DNA of 64,000 nucleotides, taken from contig CALVXK010000007.1 of the NCBI GenBank assembly GCA_944369075.1, positions 1 to 64,000 on the forward strand, in the 5' to 3' direction. Source of the DNA: an uncultured Bacilli bacterium (lineage in GTDB: Bacteria; Bacillota_I; Bacilli_A; RFN20; CAG-826). Both the position numbers and the translations under genes were made by a program. Each line of letters begins with the position of its first letter. The stretch's first letter is position 1. Below, piece after piece: positions 56,141 through 63,146 of this stretch. The notes under the pieces are model-generated. The model was not told where the DNA came from, searched no databases, and worked only from the letters and a program-made list of their open reading frames with translations.

Positions 56141-57286
56141 TTACTTATTTTCCGTATTATTTTCATTTATATCATAAATATAACATCTTCTTCTTTTATG
56201 ATAAATTGAATCAAATCTTTTCCAACAATTAATAATAGGAGTATTTGTTTCTAATGTAAGATTAGTTTCACAATAATCAAATTCATTTTCATTCATTAAG
56301 TTCATTACTTCGACTAAGAGTAAAGTTGCAATACCAGCTGAACGATAATCTTTTCTAACTCCGATTAAACAAAAATCAATCTTTTGTGGTTTAGATAAAG
56401 CTTTTAAAAGCTTATATAAAGTTAGTAAATTAGTTAACTTACCTTTACTACCTTTTAAAGCATCACTTAAAGATGGAAGACAAAAGCCAAAAGCAATTAA
56501 ATCATCGTTTTTATCAACTACTAATCTTATTAAATCAGTATTTAAAATAGTTTTAAAATCTTTAACGATATAAGAAATTTGATTCTTAGTTAAAGGTACT
56601 GTTTGATAAAGTCCATCATAAGAATCATCGATTAAATCAAAGATTTTATCAGCATATTTATCAAGTAATTCTTTTTTAGATTTAATAGTTAATACTCTTA
56701 AATTATACTTTTTATTTAAAAAATTAATTAAATTAGAGATTTTATCTGGTATTGGTTTAGGTTTAAATAAACGGTGTTCTAACCAATCAACTTCTTTTCT
56801 AAATCCATAGTTTTCAATTAAATTTTGATAATAAGGATAATTATATTGTTCTTGATAAGTATTTAAATAATTAAATCCACTAATTAATAAACCTTCTCTC
56901 TCTAAATCTGAATAACCTAATGGACCATTAATTTGATTCATTCCTTGACTGATAGCAAATTCTTTTGCTTTATCAAATAAAGCATTAGCCACTTCTTGAT
57001 CATTAATACTATCAAAACGAGTAAATCTAACTCTTTTTTGATTCCATTTTTTATTTGAAGGATAAGAAAGTATAACTTCTATTCTACCGACAATTTTATT
57101 ATCTTTATAAGCTAAATAAAATTTAGATAATGTATTTTCATTATATGGATAGTCTTTTTTAAATATTGCTTTTTCACTAGAATAAAGTGAAGGTACATAA
57201 TATTTATTGTTTTTATATAATTTTAAAGGAAAGTTAATAAAATTCCTTATATCTTTTCTTGTTTTTACTTCTTTGATCTTAATCAT
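56141..57286 (-). CDS. GNAT-like N-acetyltransferase domain protein
   Basis: About 381 residues. The N-terminal part contains DIRNFINFPLKLYKNNKYYVPSL and VGRIEVILS, features of a family of putative acetyltransferase-like proteins. A second acetyl-CoA-binding-type stretch is DFCLIGVRKDYRSAGIATLLLVEVMN (R-x-x-G-x-A/G motif A). The middle holds NQINGPLGYSDLEREGLLISGF. Two degenerate GNAT folds in tandem are likely. The frame opens with TTG at 57301; the ATG at 57286 begins IKIKEVKTRKDIRNF and is preferred. Substrate unknown. Confidence 0.78.
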   Translation of the reverse strand: MIKIKEVKTRKDIRNFINFPLKLYKNNKYYVPSLYSSEKAIFKKDYPYNENTLSKFYLAYKDNKIVGRIEVILSYPSNKKWNQKRVRFTRFDSINDQEVANALFDKAKEFAISQGMNQINGPLGYSDLEREGLLISGFNYLNTYQEQYNYPYYQNLIENYGFRKEVDWLEHRLFKPKPIPDKISNLINFLNKKYNLRVLTIKSKKELLDKYADKIFDLIDDSYDGLYQTVPLTKNQISYIVKDFKTILNTDLIRLVVDKNDDLIAFGFCLPSLSDALKGSKGKLTNLLTLYKLLKALSKPQKIDFCLIGVRKDYRSAGIATLLLVEVMNLMNENEFDYCETNLTLETNTPIINCWKRFDSIYHKRRRCYIYDINENNTENK

Positions 57287-57367
57287 AATTTTAAATTCCA
57301 AGCAATAAAATTATATGATAAAAGAAGGATAAATTCATCTATAATTTAACTTTTAATTGACGAAAAT

Positions 57368-58099
57368 TTAGCCTAGTTCATTAACGATATAAATAATAGA
57401 ATCAGCTACTCTAAGATCACTATTTTTAAAATGATTTCCTTCATTTTCTTTATAATAAATTTTAATCTTTGGATCATCTAAAGAAGATAAATAATTAACT
57501 ACTTCTAAAGTTAAATCTTTAATCTTACTTAAAGTAACATTTTTAGTTAAATGTTCTTTATTCCCTAAAGAAATATAAATATTTTTAACATTTATACTAA
57601 TCTTATTTTCTTTTATGAAATTAATGAAGTTATTAAACCATAAAGAAGCAGAATTAATTAAAGCAAAAGAAAATAAGTCTACTTTATATAAAGAATATAA
57701 AGCAAATAAAGAAGCTAAAGAATATCCTCCTATTCCAATATTAGATATATTTACATTATGTTTTAAAAATAAATATTCTTTTACTTTAGGTAAAATTTCA
57801 TTAACTATATTATTTAAGAATATATCTCCATTTCCTTTAAAATCACTAGAATATTCATTTTTAAATACATCTTCTTGATAATATGGAGATAAATCATCAT
57901 TCCATGAAAAATTAGATATTGTTAAGATTATAAAATTATCTAATTTATTATTACTACACTTAGATTTAACAAGATTATATATATTATTTCCTTCTTCTTC
58001 GTTAATAATAGGAAGTAATAATAAATTAGATGTTAAATTAACATTCTTTGTAAAATAAAGATTAATTTTATAATCTAATATATCTAATTTTTCATTCAT
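57368..58099 (-). CDS. esterase of the alpha/beta hydrolase fold
   Basis: A 243-residue cytoplasmic protein. The nucleophile elbow is GIGGYSLASLFAL, and a His is in ENEGNHFKNSDLR near the C-terminus; a HDP-type acid residue is less obvious. FILTISNFSWNDDLSPYYQ and INSASLWFNN fit esterase D / enterochelin-esterase-like enzymes. Asn-, Lys- and Ile-rich with AT-biased codons. It starts eleven bases after the flavoprotein gene's end, so they are probably co-transcribed. Substrate unknown. Confidence 0.82.
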   Translation of the reverse strand: MNEKLDILDYKINLYFTKNVNLTSNLLLLPIINEEEGNNIYNLVKSKCSNNKLDNFIILTISNFSWNDDLSPYYQEDVFKNEYSSDFKGNGDIFLNNIVNEILPKVKEYLFLKHNVNISNIGIGGYSLASLFALYSLYKVDLFSFALINSASLWFNNFINFIKENKISINVKNIYISLGNKEHLTKNVTLSKIKDLTLEVVNYLSSLDDPKIKIYYKENEGNHFKNSDLRVADSIIYIVNELG

Positions 58100-58110
58100 A
58101 AAAGTAATAA

Positions 58111-58746
58111 CTACATCTTATCTTTTTCACTAATAAAGTTAGTTCTTTCATTAAAAGTTAATTTAGGCAAAGGTAAATTATTTTCTTTTGCTAAAGAAAT
58201 AGCTTTAAGTAAATAAGCCATGTTTTTACCTAAATTATGCATAGTTTCTATTCCTTCTAAATCATATTTTGCTTCCTCTTTAGAAGGTCCATGAACATTA
58301 TTCCAATAGTTAGAAGGAATAACAAACATGTTAGATATAGTAAAATATTTATTAATTACATCAAAAGATGCTGTGGCACCACTTCTTCTTAAAGTAATAA
58401 CGCTAGCTCCTACTTTATGTTTAAAAACACTTTTACCAGAATAAAATACTCTATCTAAAAATGAAAGAATTCTTCCTGTAGGATGGCCATAATAAACAGG
58501 AGAACCAAAAACAAATCCATCAACTTCGCTTGCTTTTTTAACAAATTCATTAACAATATCATTAAATACACATCCTTCATGAGAGGCACAATATCCACAA
58601 GCAATACAATCATTAATAGCTTTATTTCCTAAATCAATAATTTCAGTTTCAATACCTTCTTCATTTAATGATTTAGCAACTTCATTAAGAGCAAATTTAG
58701 TAGTTCCATTAACATTAGGGCTTCCATTTACAAGCAATACTTTCAT
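58111..58746 (-). CDS. flavodoxin-like NAD(P)H-dependent FMN reductase / iron-sulfur flavoprotein
   Basis: A 211-residue flavodoxin-fold protein. The phosphate-binding loop of FMN is LLVNGSPNVNGTTKFAL, and FGSPVYYGHPTGRILSFLDRV gives the rest of the flavin site. CIACGYCASHEGC holds closely spaced cysteines like those of iron-sulfur flavoproteins. It probably reduces quinones, nitro compounds or metals and is common in anaerobes. The frame begins TTG-ATG; AAAGGAGA is optimally placed for the ATG at 58746. First gene of a pair with the esterase. Confidence 0.88.
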   Translation of the reverse strand: MKVLLVNGSPNVNGTTKFALNEVAKSLNEEGIETEIIDLGNKAINDCIACGYCASHEGCVFNDIVNEFVKKASEVDGFVFGSPVYYGHPTGRILSFLDRVFYSGKSVFKHKVGASVITLRRSGATASFDVINKYFTISNMFVIPSNYWNNVHGPSKEEAKYDLEGIETMHNLGKNMAYLLKAISLAKENNLPLPKLTFNERTNFISEKDKM

Positions 58747-58838
58747 CAATGTTTTCTCCTTTATTTTTAATGATTATATAATACTTCTAGATTTTTAAAT
58801 TATGAATAATAATAATTTTAAAGTTTTTAATATAAAAA

Positions 58839-58865
58839 ACCTATAATAGTTTTGAAATTATAGGT
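58839..58865 (-). terminator. rho-independent terminator after the first AlbA_2 gene
   Basis: ACCTATAAT and ATTATAGGT pair around a nine-base loop, and the - strand continues TTTTTTATATT. It lies ~95 bases after the stop of the 58961 gene. Confidence 0.75.
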
Positions 58866-58960
58866 AATTTTTAATTTGCGCTTGGAAAACGCCTTAAATG
58901 CCCTCAAAATTGGAAAGCAAACGCCTTTAATGTCTTAAGAAAAATCTTCTATTCTTATTT

Positions 58961-60274
58961 TTATTTGATTATTTCCCAATAGCCGCCTTTGTCAGGCCCT
59001 GAATGCTTGATAATCTTTCGCTCCTGTAATTTTTTTAGATAATGCCTAATGCTTCCCTCTGTTTTGTGCAAAACAATTGCTATGTCTTTTCTCGAAATAT
59101 TTCCGTTATTTTTAATTAGTTGAATTATTTCCTCTTCTATGTTTTCTGGTTGTGTCGTGGTTGTTTTTCTGGTTGTCTTATAAAAACCTTCTCTATTGAA
59201 TGGTATTACCACATCGATGAAATATTCAGAAAAAATATATGCCTCTTCACCATAAGCTTTAACAACCGAAGGAACACCGTGACCACTTTCTTCAGCGAAA
59301 TTGCACGCTCTAAATATATCAAATAGTTCTTTATTTACTGGCTCGCTTTTGCCACGTAAGAATTGCTCCTTAGTTAAAACGCTAGGTATACCACCAAACG
59401 ATTCGATTTCTAAGCGATCGCTATAAACATATATGCCTGGATGGTTGCTTTCGCTCCATTTGTTGTGTACACATGCGTTAATCCACGCTTGCTCAAACGC
59501 CTCAGTATCAAACATTTTTCTTTCTTTTCGTGGTGTTGTTGTAACATCTACAAACGTTTGATTAATTGAATTCACATAATTTTTCGCTTGTTCCATTGCC
59601 AATAACAAACATTTTCCACCAAATTCTTCTCTTCTTAAATATTTCGTTTTATCCGAGGAGGCAAATGTCGCAACATTTATAACAATGTCGTTTTTATCGG
59701 CTAAAATTTCTGCTAAATAGTTAAAATGCCCCTCCTTTGTTAGCAAATGATAGTTTTCTAAAAAAGTATCATCTGAAATATGATTATTATTCGACAGCAA
59801 ATAATTTTTTAATATTTGAAATGTCAGATGACTTTTTCTAGAAGGAATGTCAACAATGCTCGTTGTAATATTTGATAACGACTTGATAAATCTTTCCTTT
59901 ATTTCTTCAGGTGTTAAACTTTTACAAGAAGAGCCTATTCTTATATAGCACCCCATTTCTGATAGACCGTATTTTTTTATGTAAAATAACTGGTTGCCTT
60001 TTTTTACTTCAATTTTAATAATATTTTTACCATCTATTATTTCATGAAATTGTTTAACAAAAGAAACACAACGCGGGGAAATTTGATCGGTTATGATATC
60101 CGAGATTTCTCGCATAGTTTCGTCAATATTAATAATACCAACAAGATCATTCTTTTTGTTTACGCCAATTAATATTGTTCCTCCTTCAGAGTTTAAAAAA
60201 GAAACAATCTCTTTTGGTAAAGAATTTGAAACTTTTTCTTTATATTCTAATTTGTCATTTTCATCGATAAGCAT
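58961..60274 (-). CDS. AlbA_2-domain ATP-binding regulator with C-terminal winged helix
   Basis: A 437-residue protein of the COG2865 type. The N-terminal AlbA_2 (Schlafen-like) domain reads EYKEKVSNSLPKEIVSFLNSEGGT and ILIGVNKKNDLVGI. A GHKL-like ATPase segment follows (AFEQAWINACVHNKW, GIYVYSDRLEIESFGG, GHGVPSV). A short Thr-rich hinge (TTRKTTTTQPENI, about 370-382) leads to a winged helix (ISRKDIAIVLHKTEGSIRHYLKKL) and the tail GPDKGGYWEII. Such proteins are thought to be DNA- or RNA-binding regulators, function unknown. ATATTGAGATG and AGGTGATAT precede the ATG. Its less AT-rich bases than the neighbours suggest acquisition. Confidence 0.82.
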   Translation of the reverse strand: MLIDENDKLEYKEKVSNSLPKEIVSFLNSEGGTILIGVNKKNDLVGIINIDETMREISDIITDQISPRCVSFVKQFHEIIDGKNIIKIEVKKGNQLFYIKKYGLSEMGCYIRIGSSCKSLTPEEIKERFIKSLSNITTSIVDIPSRKSHLTFQILKNYLLSNNNHISDDTFLENYHLLTKEGHFNYLAEILADKNDIVINVATFASSDKTKYLRREEFGGKCLLLAMEQAKNYVNSINQTFVDVTTTPRKERKMFDTEAFEQAWINACVHNKWSESNHPGIYVYSDRLEIESFGGIPSVLTKEQFLRGKSEPVNKELFDIFRACNFAEESGHGVPSVVKAYGEEAYIFSEYFIDVVIPFNREGFYKTTRKTTTTQPENIEEEIIQLIKNNGNISRKDIAIVLHKTEGSIRHYLKKLQERKIIKHSGPDKGGYWEIIK

Positions 60275-60310
60275 CTCAATATCACCTCGCTAATTATTAT
60301 AGTTCTATAG

Positions 60311-60343
60311 CAACCAGAAAACAACCAGAAAACAACCAGAAAA
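60311..60343. repeat. three tandem copies of CAACCAGAAAA
   Basis: Three perfect 11-bp copies start at 60311, 60322 and 60333, 37 bases upstream of the AlbA_2 gene start. On the opposite strand the same core ACAACCAGAAAA occurs twice inside that gene's hinge-coding region (about 59139-59185), where it encodes Thr/Gln/Pro repeats. The upstream array overlaps the expected promoter. Confidence 0.8.
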
Positions 60344-60757
60344 CAGCATGTGTTTTACCTTGTAAGTTCTTACAGTATTGATGATTTGAAATTTGTAGTA
60401 CGTATAATCAAGATTCAGTCGTTGTTTTGGCTAATTTTTTGACTAAAAGAAAAATTTTTTCAGAAATTTTGATTTCGCGGGGGCTAGATCAATATGACAA
60501 ATCCTCTTCCTTTTATATACATATTTATCATTTGCGAAAATTTGAACTCGAAGTGCTATCGCCGTGTGCGTATTGCTGGGGTTTGAACTTTTTGAGGTAT
60601 TTTTTTCTATTTTCGATGGTCATGATGGGACTCCAAAATTCTAGGATACGACATAATGAGCACGAATCGGTAATTTTTGGTAAAAAAAATGACCTGTAAA
60701 GACTAGACATTATAGGCCTTTTTCAAAGATGCCTACATACTACGCTTTGGATACATT

Positions 60758-60777
60758 ACACACCCTTACAACGGCAA
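60758..60777 (+). repeat. left arm of a ~2-kb-spaced inverted repeat
   Basis: ACACACCCTTACAACGGCAA at 60758-60777 recurs on the opposite strand at 62797-62817 as ACACACCACTAACAACGGCAA, one gap and one mismatch over 21 positions. Its GC content is well above the local average. The arms enclose the second AlbA_2 gene and the recombinase remnant. Confidence 0.7.
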
Positions 60778-60805
60778 CTTTTAGGTTAAACTATTAATCA
60801 ATATT

Positions 60806-62125
60806 TTAATCTATGATTTCCCAATGACCACCTTTATCAGGGCCAACACGTTTAATTTTATTTGATTTTTTAATAATTCTAGAAATTGTGATACGCGACT
60901 TATTACATAACTTAGCTAAAGCTTCTTGTGATACGTATGGATTTGATTTAATTGCTGAAATAATCGTTTTTTCTGTATCATTTTCTGTATCATTTTCTGT
61001 ATCATGTTCTGCACCAACATCAGTGACATGCATAGAGGCCATCACTTCTGCATCATATGGTATAGAAACATTTATATAATTTTCTTCAATATCAAATACA
61101 TTCTTATCATAGTGTTTTAAAACTTCAGGCACTCCATAACCCGTTTGTTCGACATATTTTAAGTCAGATAAAACTCTCATCAGTTCTTTATTTCGAGGAG
61201 TACTTATTCCTTTGAAGTACATTTCTTTGGCTTCACCATCAGGCAATCCACCATGAGATATAACTTCGATATGATTGGAAAAAATATAAACAGCCGGTTC
61301 TACAATAGACCAATCATTATGAGCAATGGCATTTATAAACACTTCTCTTAAACTTGCCATATCCATGAGTCTTTTATCAACTCTTTGAGCACCAACAATT
61401 CTTGATTTAGTAATATTTTCTGCTTCTAGCCTATTAATTACCCTATCTATAGCGACTAATAAACATTGATAACCATATTCACTTTTTTCTAATAAAACAG
61501 ATTTATCTTCACCTTGAAATCTAGCTACCTTAATTGAAATTCTATTTTCATCAGATAAAAGCTCGGCAAGAAAATTATATCTACCATCATCAGTTTTTAA
61601 ATGAAGATTATCTACCAAAGTTTCGTCGTTTAAATGATATCCTTTGCTAGAATAATAAATCTTTAGTTGGTTAAAACTAAAATCCTTTTGACTACTTGGA
61701 GTATCAATAATACTTAAATGCTTTGAATAAGTTTTTATGAATCTTCTTTCAATCTCTTCTTCACTCATGGGCGTTGAAGAAGTTCCGTCTCTATAAAAAC
61801 AACCAGTCGCACTTCTTCCTTCTTTCTTGATGTAATAGAGTTTGGTTCCTTTAGTCACTCTGATCGTGATGACTGTTTTATCATCTTCAAGTAATGAACC
61901 TATTTCACATAAGCCTTCAGTTGATGGAAGAATCTGATCTCTTATGATGTCTCTTATTTCCCTCATTGTTTTGTCGACATTAGAAACACCTAAAACATCA
62001 CCATTATCATCAACACCGATATAAATGACCCCGTTTCTAGTATTGAGGAAAGCTACTACTTCTTTAGCAAAGTCTTTATTTAACGTTCTTTTAAGTTCTA
62101 TACTTTCAGATTCTTGAAATTTCAT
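60806..62125 (-). CDS. AlbA_2-domain ATP-binding regulator, second copy
   Basis: A 439-residue paralogue of the preceding regulator. The AlbA_2 domain reads ESIELKRTLNKDFAKEVVAFLNT then GVIYIGVDDNGDVLGVSNVDKTMREI, the ATPase part SLREVFINAIAHNDWS and GYGVPEVLKHY. The hinge has three DTEN units encoded by 12-bp repeats, and the winged helix (VSQEALAKLCNKSRITISRII) ends in GPDKGGHWEII, as in the first copy. The frame opens 16 codons earlier, but AGGTG lies before the ATG at 62125 (62126 onward), so this start is preferred. Direct paralogy suggests duplication or joint acquisition. Confidence 0.82.
   Translation of the reverse strand: MKFQESESIELKRTLNKDFAKEVVAFLNTRNGVIYIGVDDNGDVLGVSNVDKTMREIRDIIRDQILPSTEGLCEIGSLLEDDKTVITIRVTKGTKLYYIKKEGRSATGCFYRDGTSSTPMSEEEIERRFIKTYSKHLSIIDTPSSQKDFSFNQLKIYYSSKGYHLNDETLVDNLHLKTDDGRYNFLAELLSDENRISIKVARFQGEDKSVLLEKSEYGYQCLLVAIDRVINRLEAENITKSRIVGAQRVDKRLMDMASLREVFINAIAHNDWSIVEPAVYIFSNHIEVISHGGLPDGEAKEMYFKGISTPRNKELMRVLSDLKYVEQTGYGVPEVLKHYDKNVFDIEENYINVSIPYDAEVMASMHVTDVGAEHDTENDTENDTEKTIISAIKSNPYVSQEALAKLCNKSRITISRIIKKSNKIKRVGPDKGGHWEIID
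60979..61015 (-). repeat. 12-bp coding repeats encoding DTEN hinge
   Basis: Three 12-bp units (TGTATCATTTTC and one TGTATCATGTTC on the + strand) encode Asp-Thr-Glu-Asn repeats in the linker between ATPase and winged helix. Such units can expand or contract by slippage without breaking the frame. Confidence 0.85.
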
Positions 62126-62196
62126 TATAAAAACACCTACTTTTTTAGCTATGCTAATTATACTTAAAAACAAGCTTATTTTCTAGATTCTAATAC

Positions 62197-62737
62197 ATAA
62201 AAAGACCAAGGAATCACTCCTCAGCCTTTATCGTAGTTTCAAATCCTGAATAGAACTTGAATGTTATCGATTTATCTATATGGACTATTGCTTTTTCTAG
62301 ATTAAAATTAAATACTGTTTCATCAAAATAAGTAATGAGTTTGCCTTTTTAAAGTGTCTCTATGAAGATATTAAACTTATTAACTTTTAGTTTTATTTCA
62401 TTCTTTTTAGTAATAAGTGAATTAAGTTCTGCTTCTTTGTTTTTATAAATATCCTCAAGTTCTGCATATTTTTTCGCCAAATAGTTTGATCTTGCTGCGT
62501 GATTGTATTCATCTTAACGAGTAGTTCAAACTCTTTGTTCATATCTTTAAGTTCATTAGACAATGCTTCTATTTGTTTATCCAAAGACGAAGTACCAAGA
62601 GCTTTGCTTACTGCTTATATAAGATTAGTAATAAGAAGGTCTTTACTCCTAATCATCTCGTTATAGGCTTTAAGGAACATTTTGATGGGGGTATAAATTA
62701 AAAAAAGTAAAAAACATTTCTAGGTATAAAAAGACCA
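62197..62737. repeat. 12-bp direct repeat bracketing the recombinase remnant
   Basis: ATAAAAAGACCA occurs at 62197-62208 and again at 62726-62737, on either side of the recombinase remnant. It could be a target-site or attachment-site duplication, or chance in AT-rich DNA. Confidence 0.4.
62214..62690 (-). pseudogene. decayed serine recombinase, C-terminal part
   Basis: Reading the - strand, the frame carries LKAYNEMIRSKDLLITNLI, a TAA at ~62616-62618, then AVSKALGTSSLDKQIEALS, LVKMNTITQQDQTIWRK, a frame change near 62480, VNKFNIFIETL, a second TAA at ~62350, KGKLITYFDETVFN, LEKAIVHIDKSITFKFYSG and the end TTIKAEE before TGA at 62214-62216. These are hallmark C-terminal stretches of large serine site-specific recombinases found in Firmicutes integrative elements. 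The resolvase catalytic part is absent. This is the clearest evidence of a past integrative element in the window. Confidence 0.85.
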
Positions 62738-63030
62738 CTTAGCTCAATAAGAACCAGATGGTCAATCAATATTATTAATAAAGATAGGGTGTGCAATTGC
62801 CGTTGTTAGTGGTGTGTACGGGTGTACAAAAAAGGGTCGCCGTGTAATAGTGCACACCTGCCGTTTCAAAGTGAGCCCTAAAAATGACGGTTTTTTGATG
62901 AATTTTAAAGATTTCGGCTTCAACTATCGCAAAGGCGTAAATTTAAAAAGTGGCCATTTAGCCTAAAATCAAAAAAAGTCTGCACACCCCTAGTCATTGA
63001 CTAAGAGTGTATCAGACATGTCGTTCTAAT
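62691..63030. other. non-coding stretch with GTGTGCA/TGCACAC motifs
   Basis: No gene. The segment holds several inverted or direct copies of a short GC-richer motif: GGGTGTGCA at 62787, TGCACACCTGCCGTT near 62849, TGCACACCCC near 62982, and the inverted-repeat arm at 62797-62817. Their density is unusual for this genome. They may be leftover ends of an integrated element. Confidence 0.5.
62797..62817 (-). repeat. right arm of a ~2-kb-spaced inverted repeat
   Basis: On the - strand this reads ACACACCACTAACAACGGCAA, matching the arm at 60758-60777 with one extra base and one substitution. Together they form imperfect terminal inverted repeats around the second AlbA_2 regulator. Confidence 0.7.
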
Positions 63031-63031
63031 T

Positions 63032-63107
63032 TGGCTGCCGAGATTGGGTTCGAACCAATGTATGTGAGTTTCAGAGACTCATGACTTTACCACTTGTCTA
63101 CTCGGCA
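63032..63107 (-). tRNA. tRNA-Gln (anticodon CUG)
   Basis: A full cloverleaf on the - strand: acceptor TGCCGAG / CTCGGCA (seven pairs), D-arm GAC...GTC, anticodon stem TGAGT / ACTCA with loop CTCTGAA, T-arm ATTGG-TTCGAAC-CCAAT, discriminator G and encoded CCA (63032-63034). Bases 34-36 are CUG (63072-63074 on the opposite strand), so it reads CAG glutamine codons. It is the neighbour of the recombinase remnant, and tRNA genes are common integration sites. No second copy of its 3' end was seen in the window. Confidence 0.9.
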
Positions 63108-63112
63108 ATAGA

Positions 63113-63139
63113 TTAAAAGCCTCAATCTGAGGCTTTTAA
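63113..63139. terminator. terminator between galE and tRNA-Gln
   Basis: TTAAAAGCCTCA and TGAGGCTTTTAA form a perfect 12-bp stem with a three-base loop, seven bases after the galE stop. It probably ends galE transcription; T/A-rich flanks allow either direction. Confidence 0.8.
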
Positions 63140-63146
63140 TTAATAA

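Larger units (their letters stand above)
60275..60805. other. intergenic region, less AT-rich, no supported gene
   Basis: Short open frames exist on both strands (60427-60699 and 60528-60710) but lack ribosome sites and known motifs, so I do not call them. The base composition is visibly richer in G and C than the core genes (for example around 60475-60490 and 60550-60585), which suggests foreign or remnant DNA. It holds the CAACCAGAAAA repeats at its left end and one arm of a long inverted repeat at its right end. Confidence 0.6.

Noticed and set aside
48582-58099. Possible use of TGA as tryptophan codon (Mollicutes code)
   Set aside because: Intact genes encode tryptophan with TGG and align over full expected length without in-frame TGA, so the standard table fits despite the absence of TGA stops.
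60311-60343. Possible CRISPR or replication origin iterons
   Set aside because: Only three contiguous 11-bp copies, no spacers, and no initiator gene nearby; better seen as a promoter-associated repeat.
60427-60710. Overlapping open frames on both strands between the two AlbA_2 genes
   Set aside because: Neither has a Shine-Dalgarno, a known motif or typical codon use for this genome; they arise in a less AT-rich non-coding stretch.
60979-61015. CRISPR-like short repeats
   Set aside because: The units are in-frame coding repeats for DTEN in a protein linker, without spacers.
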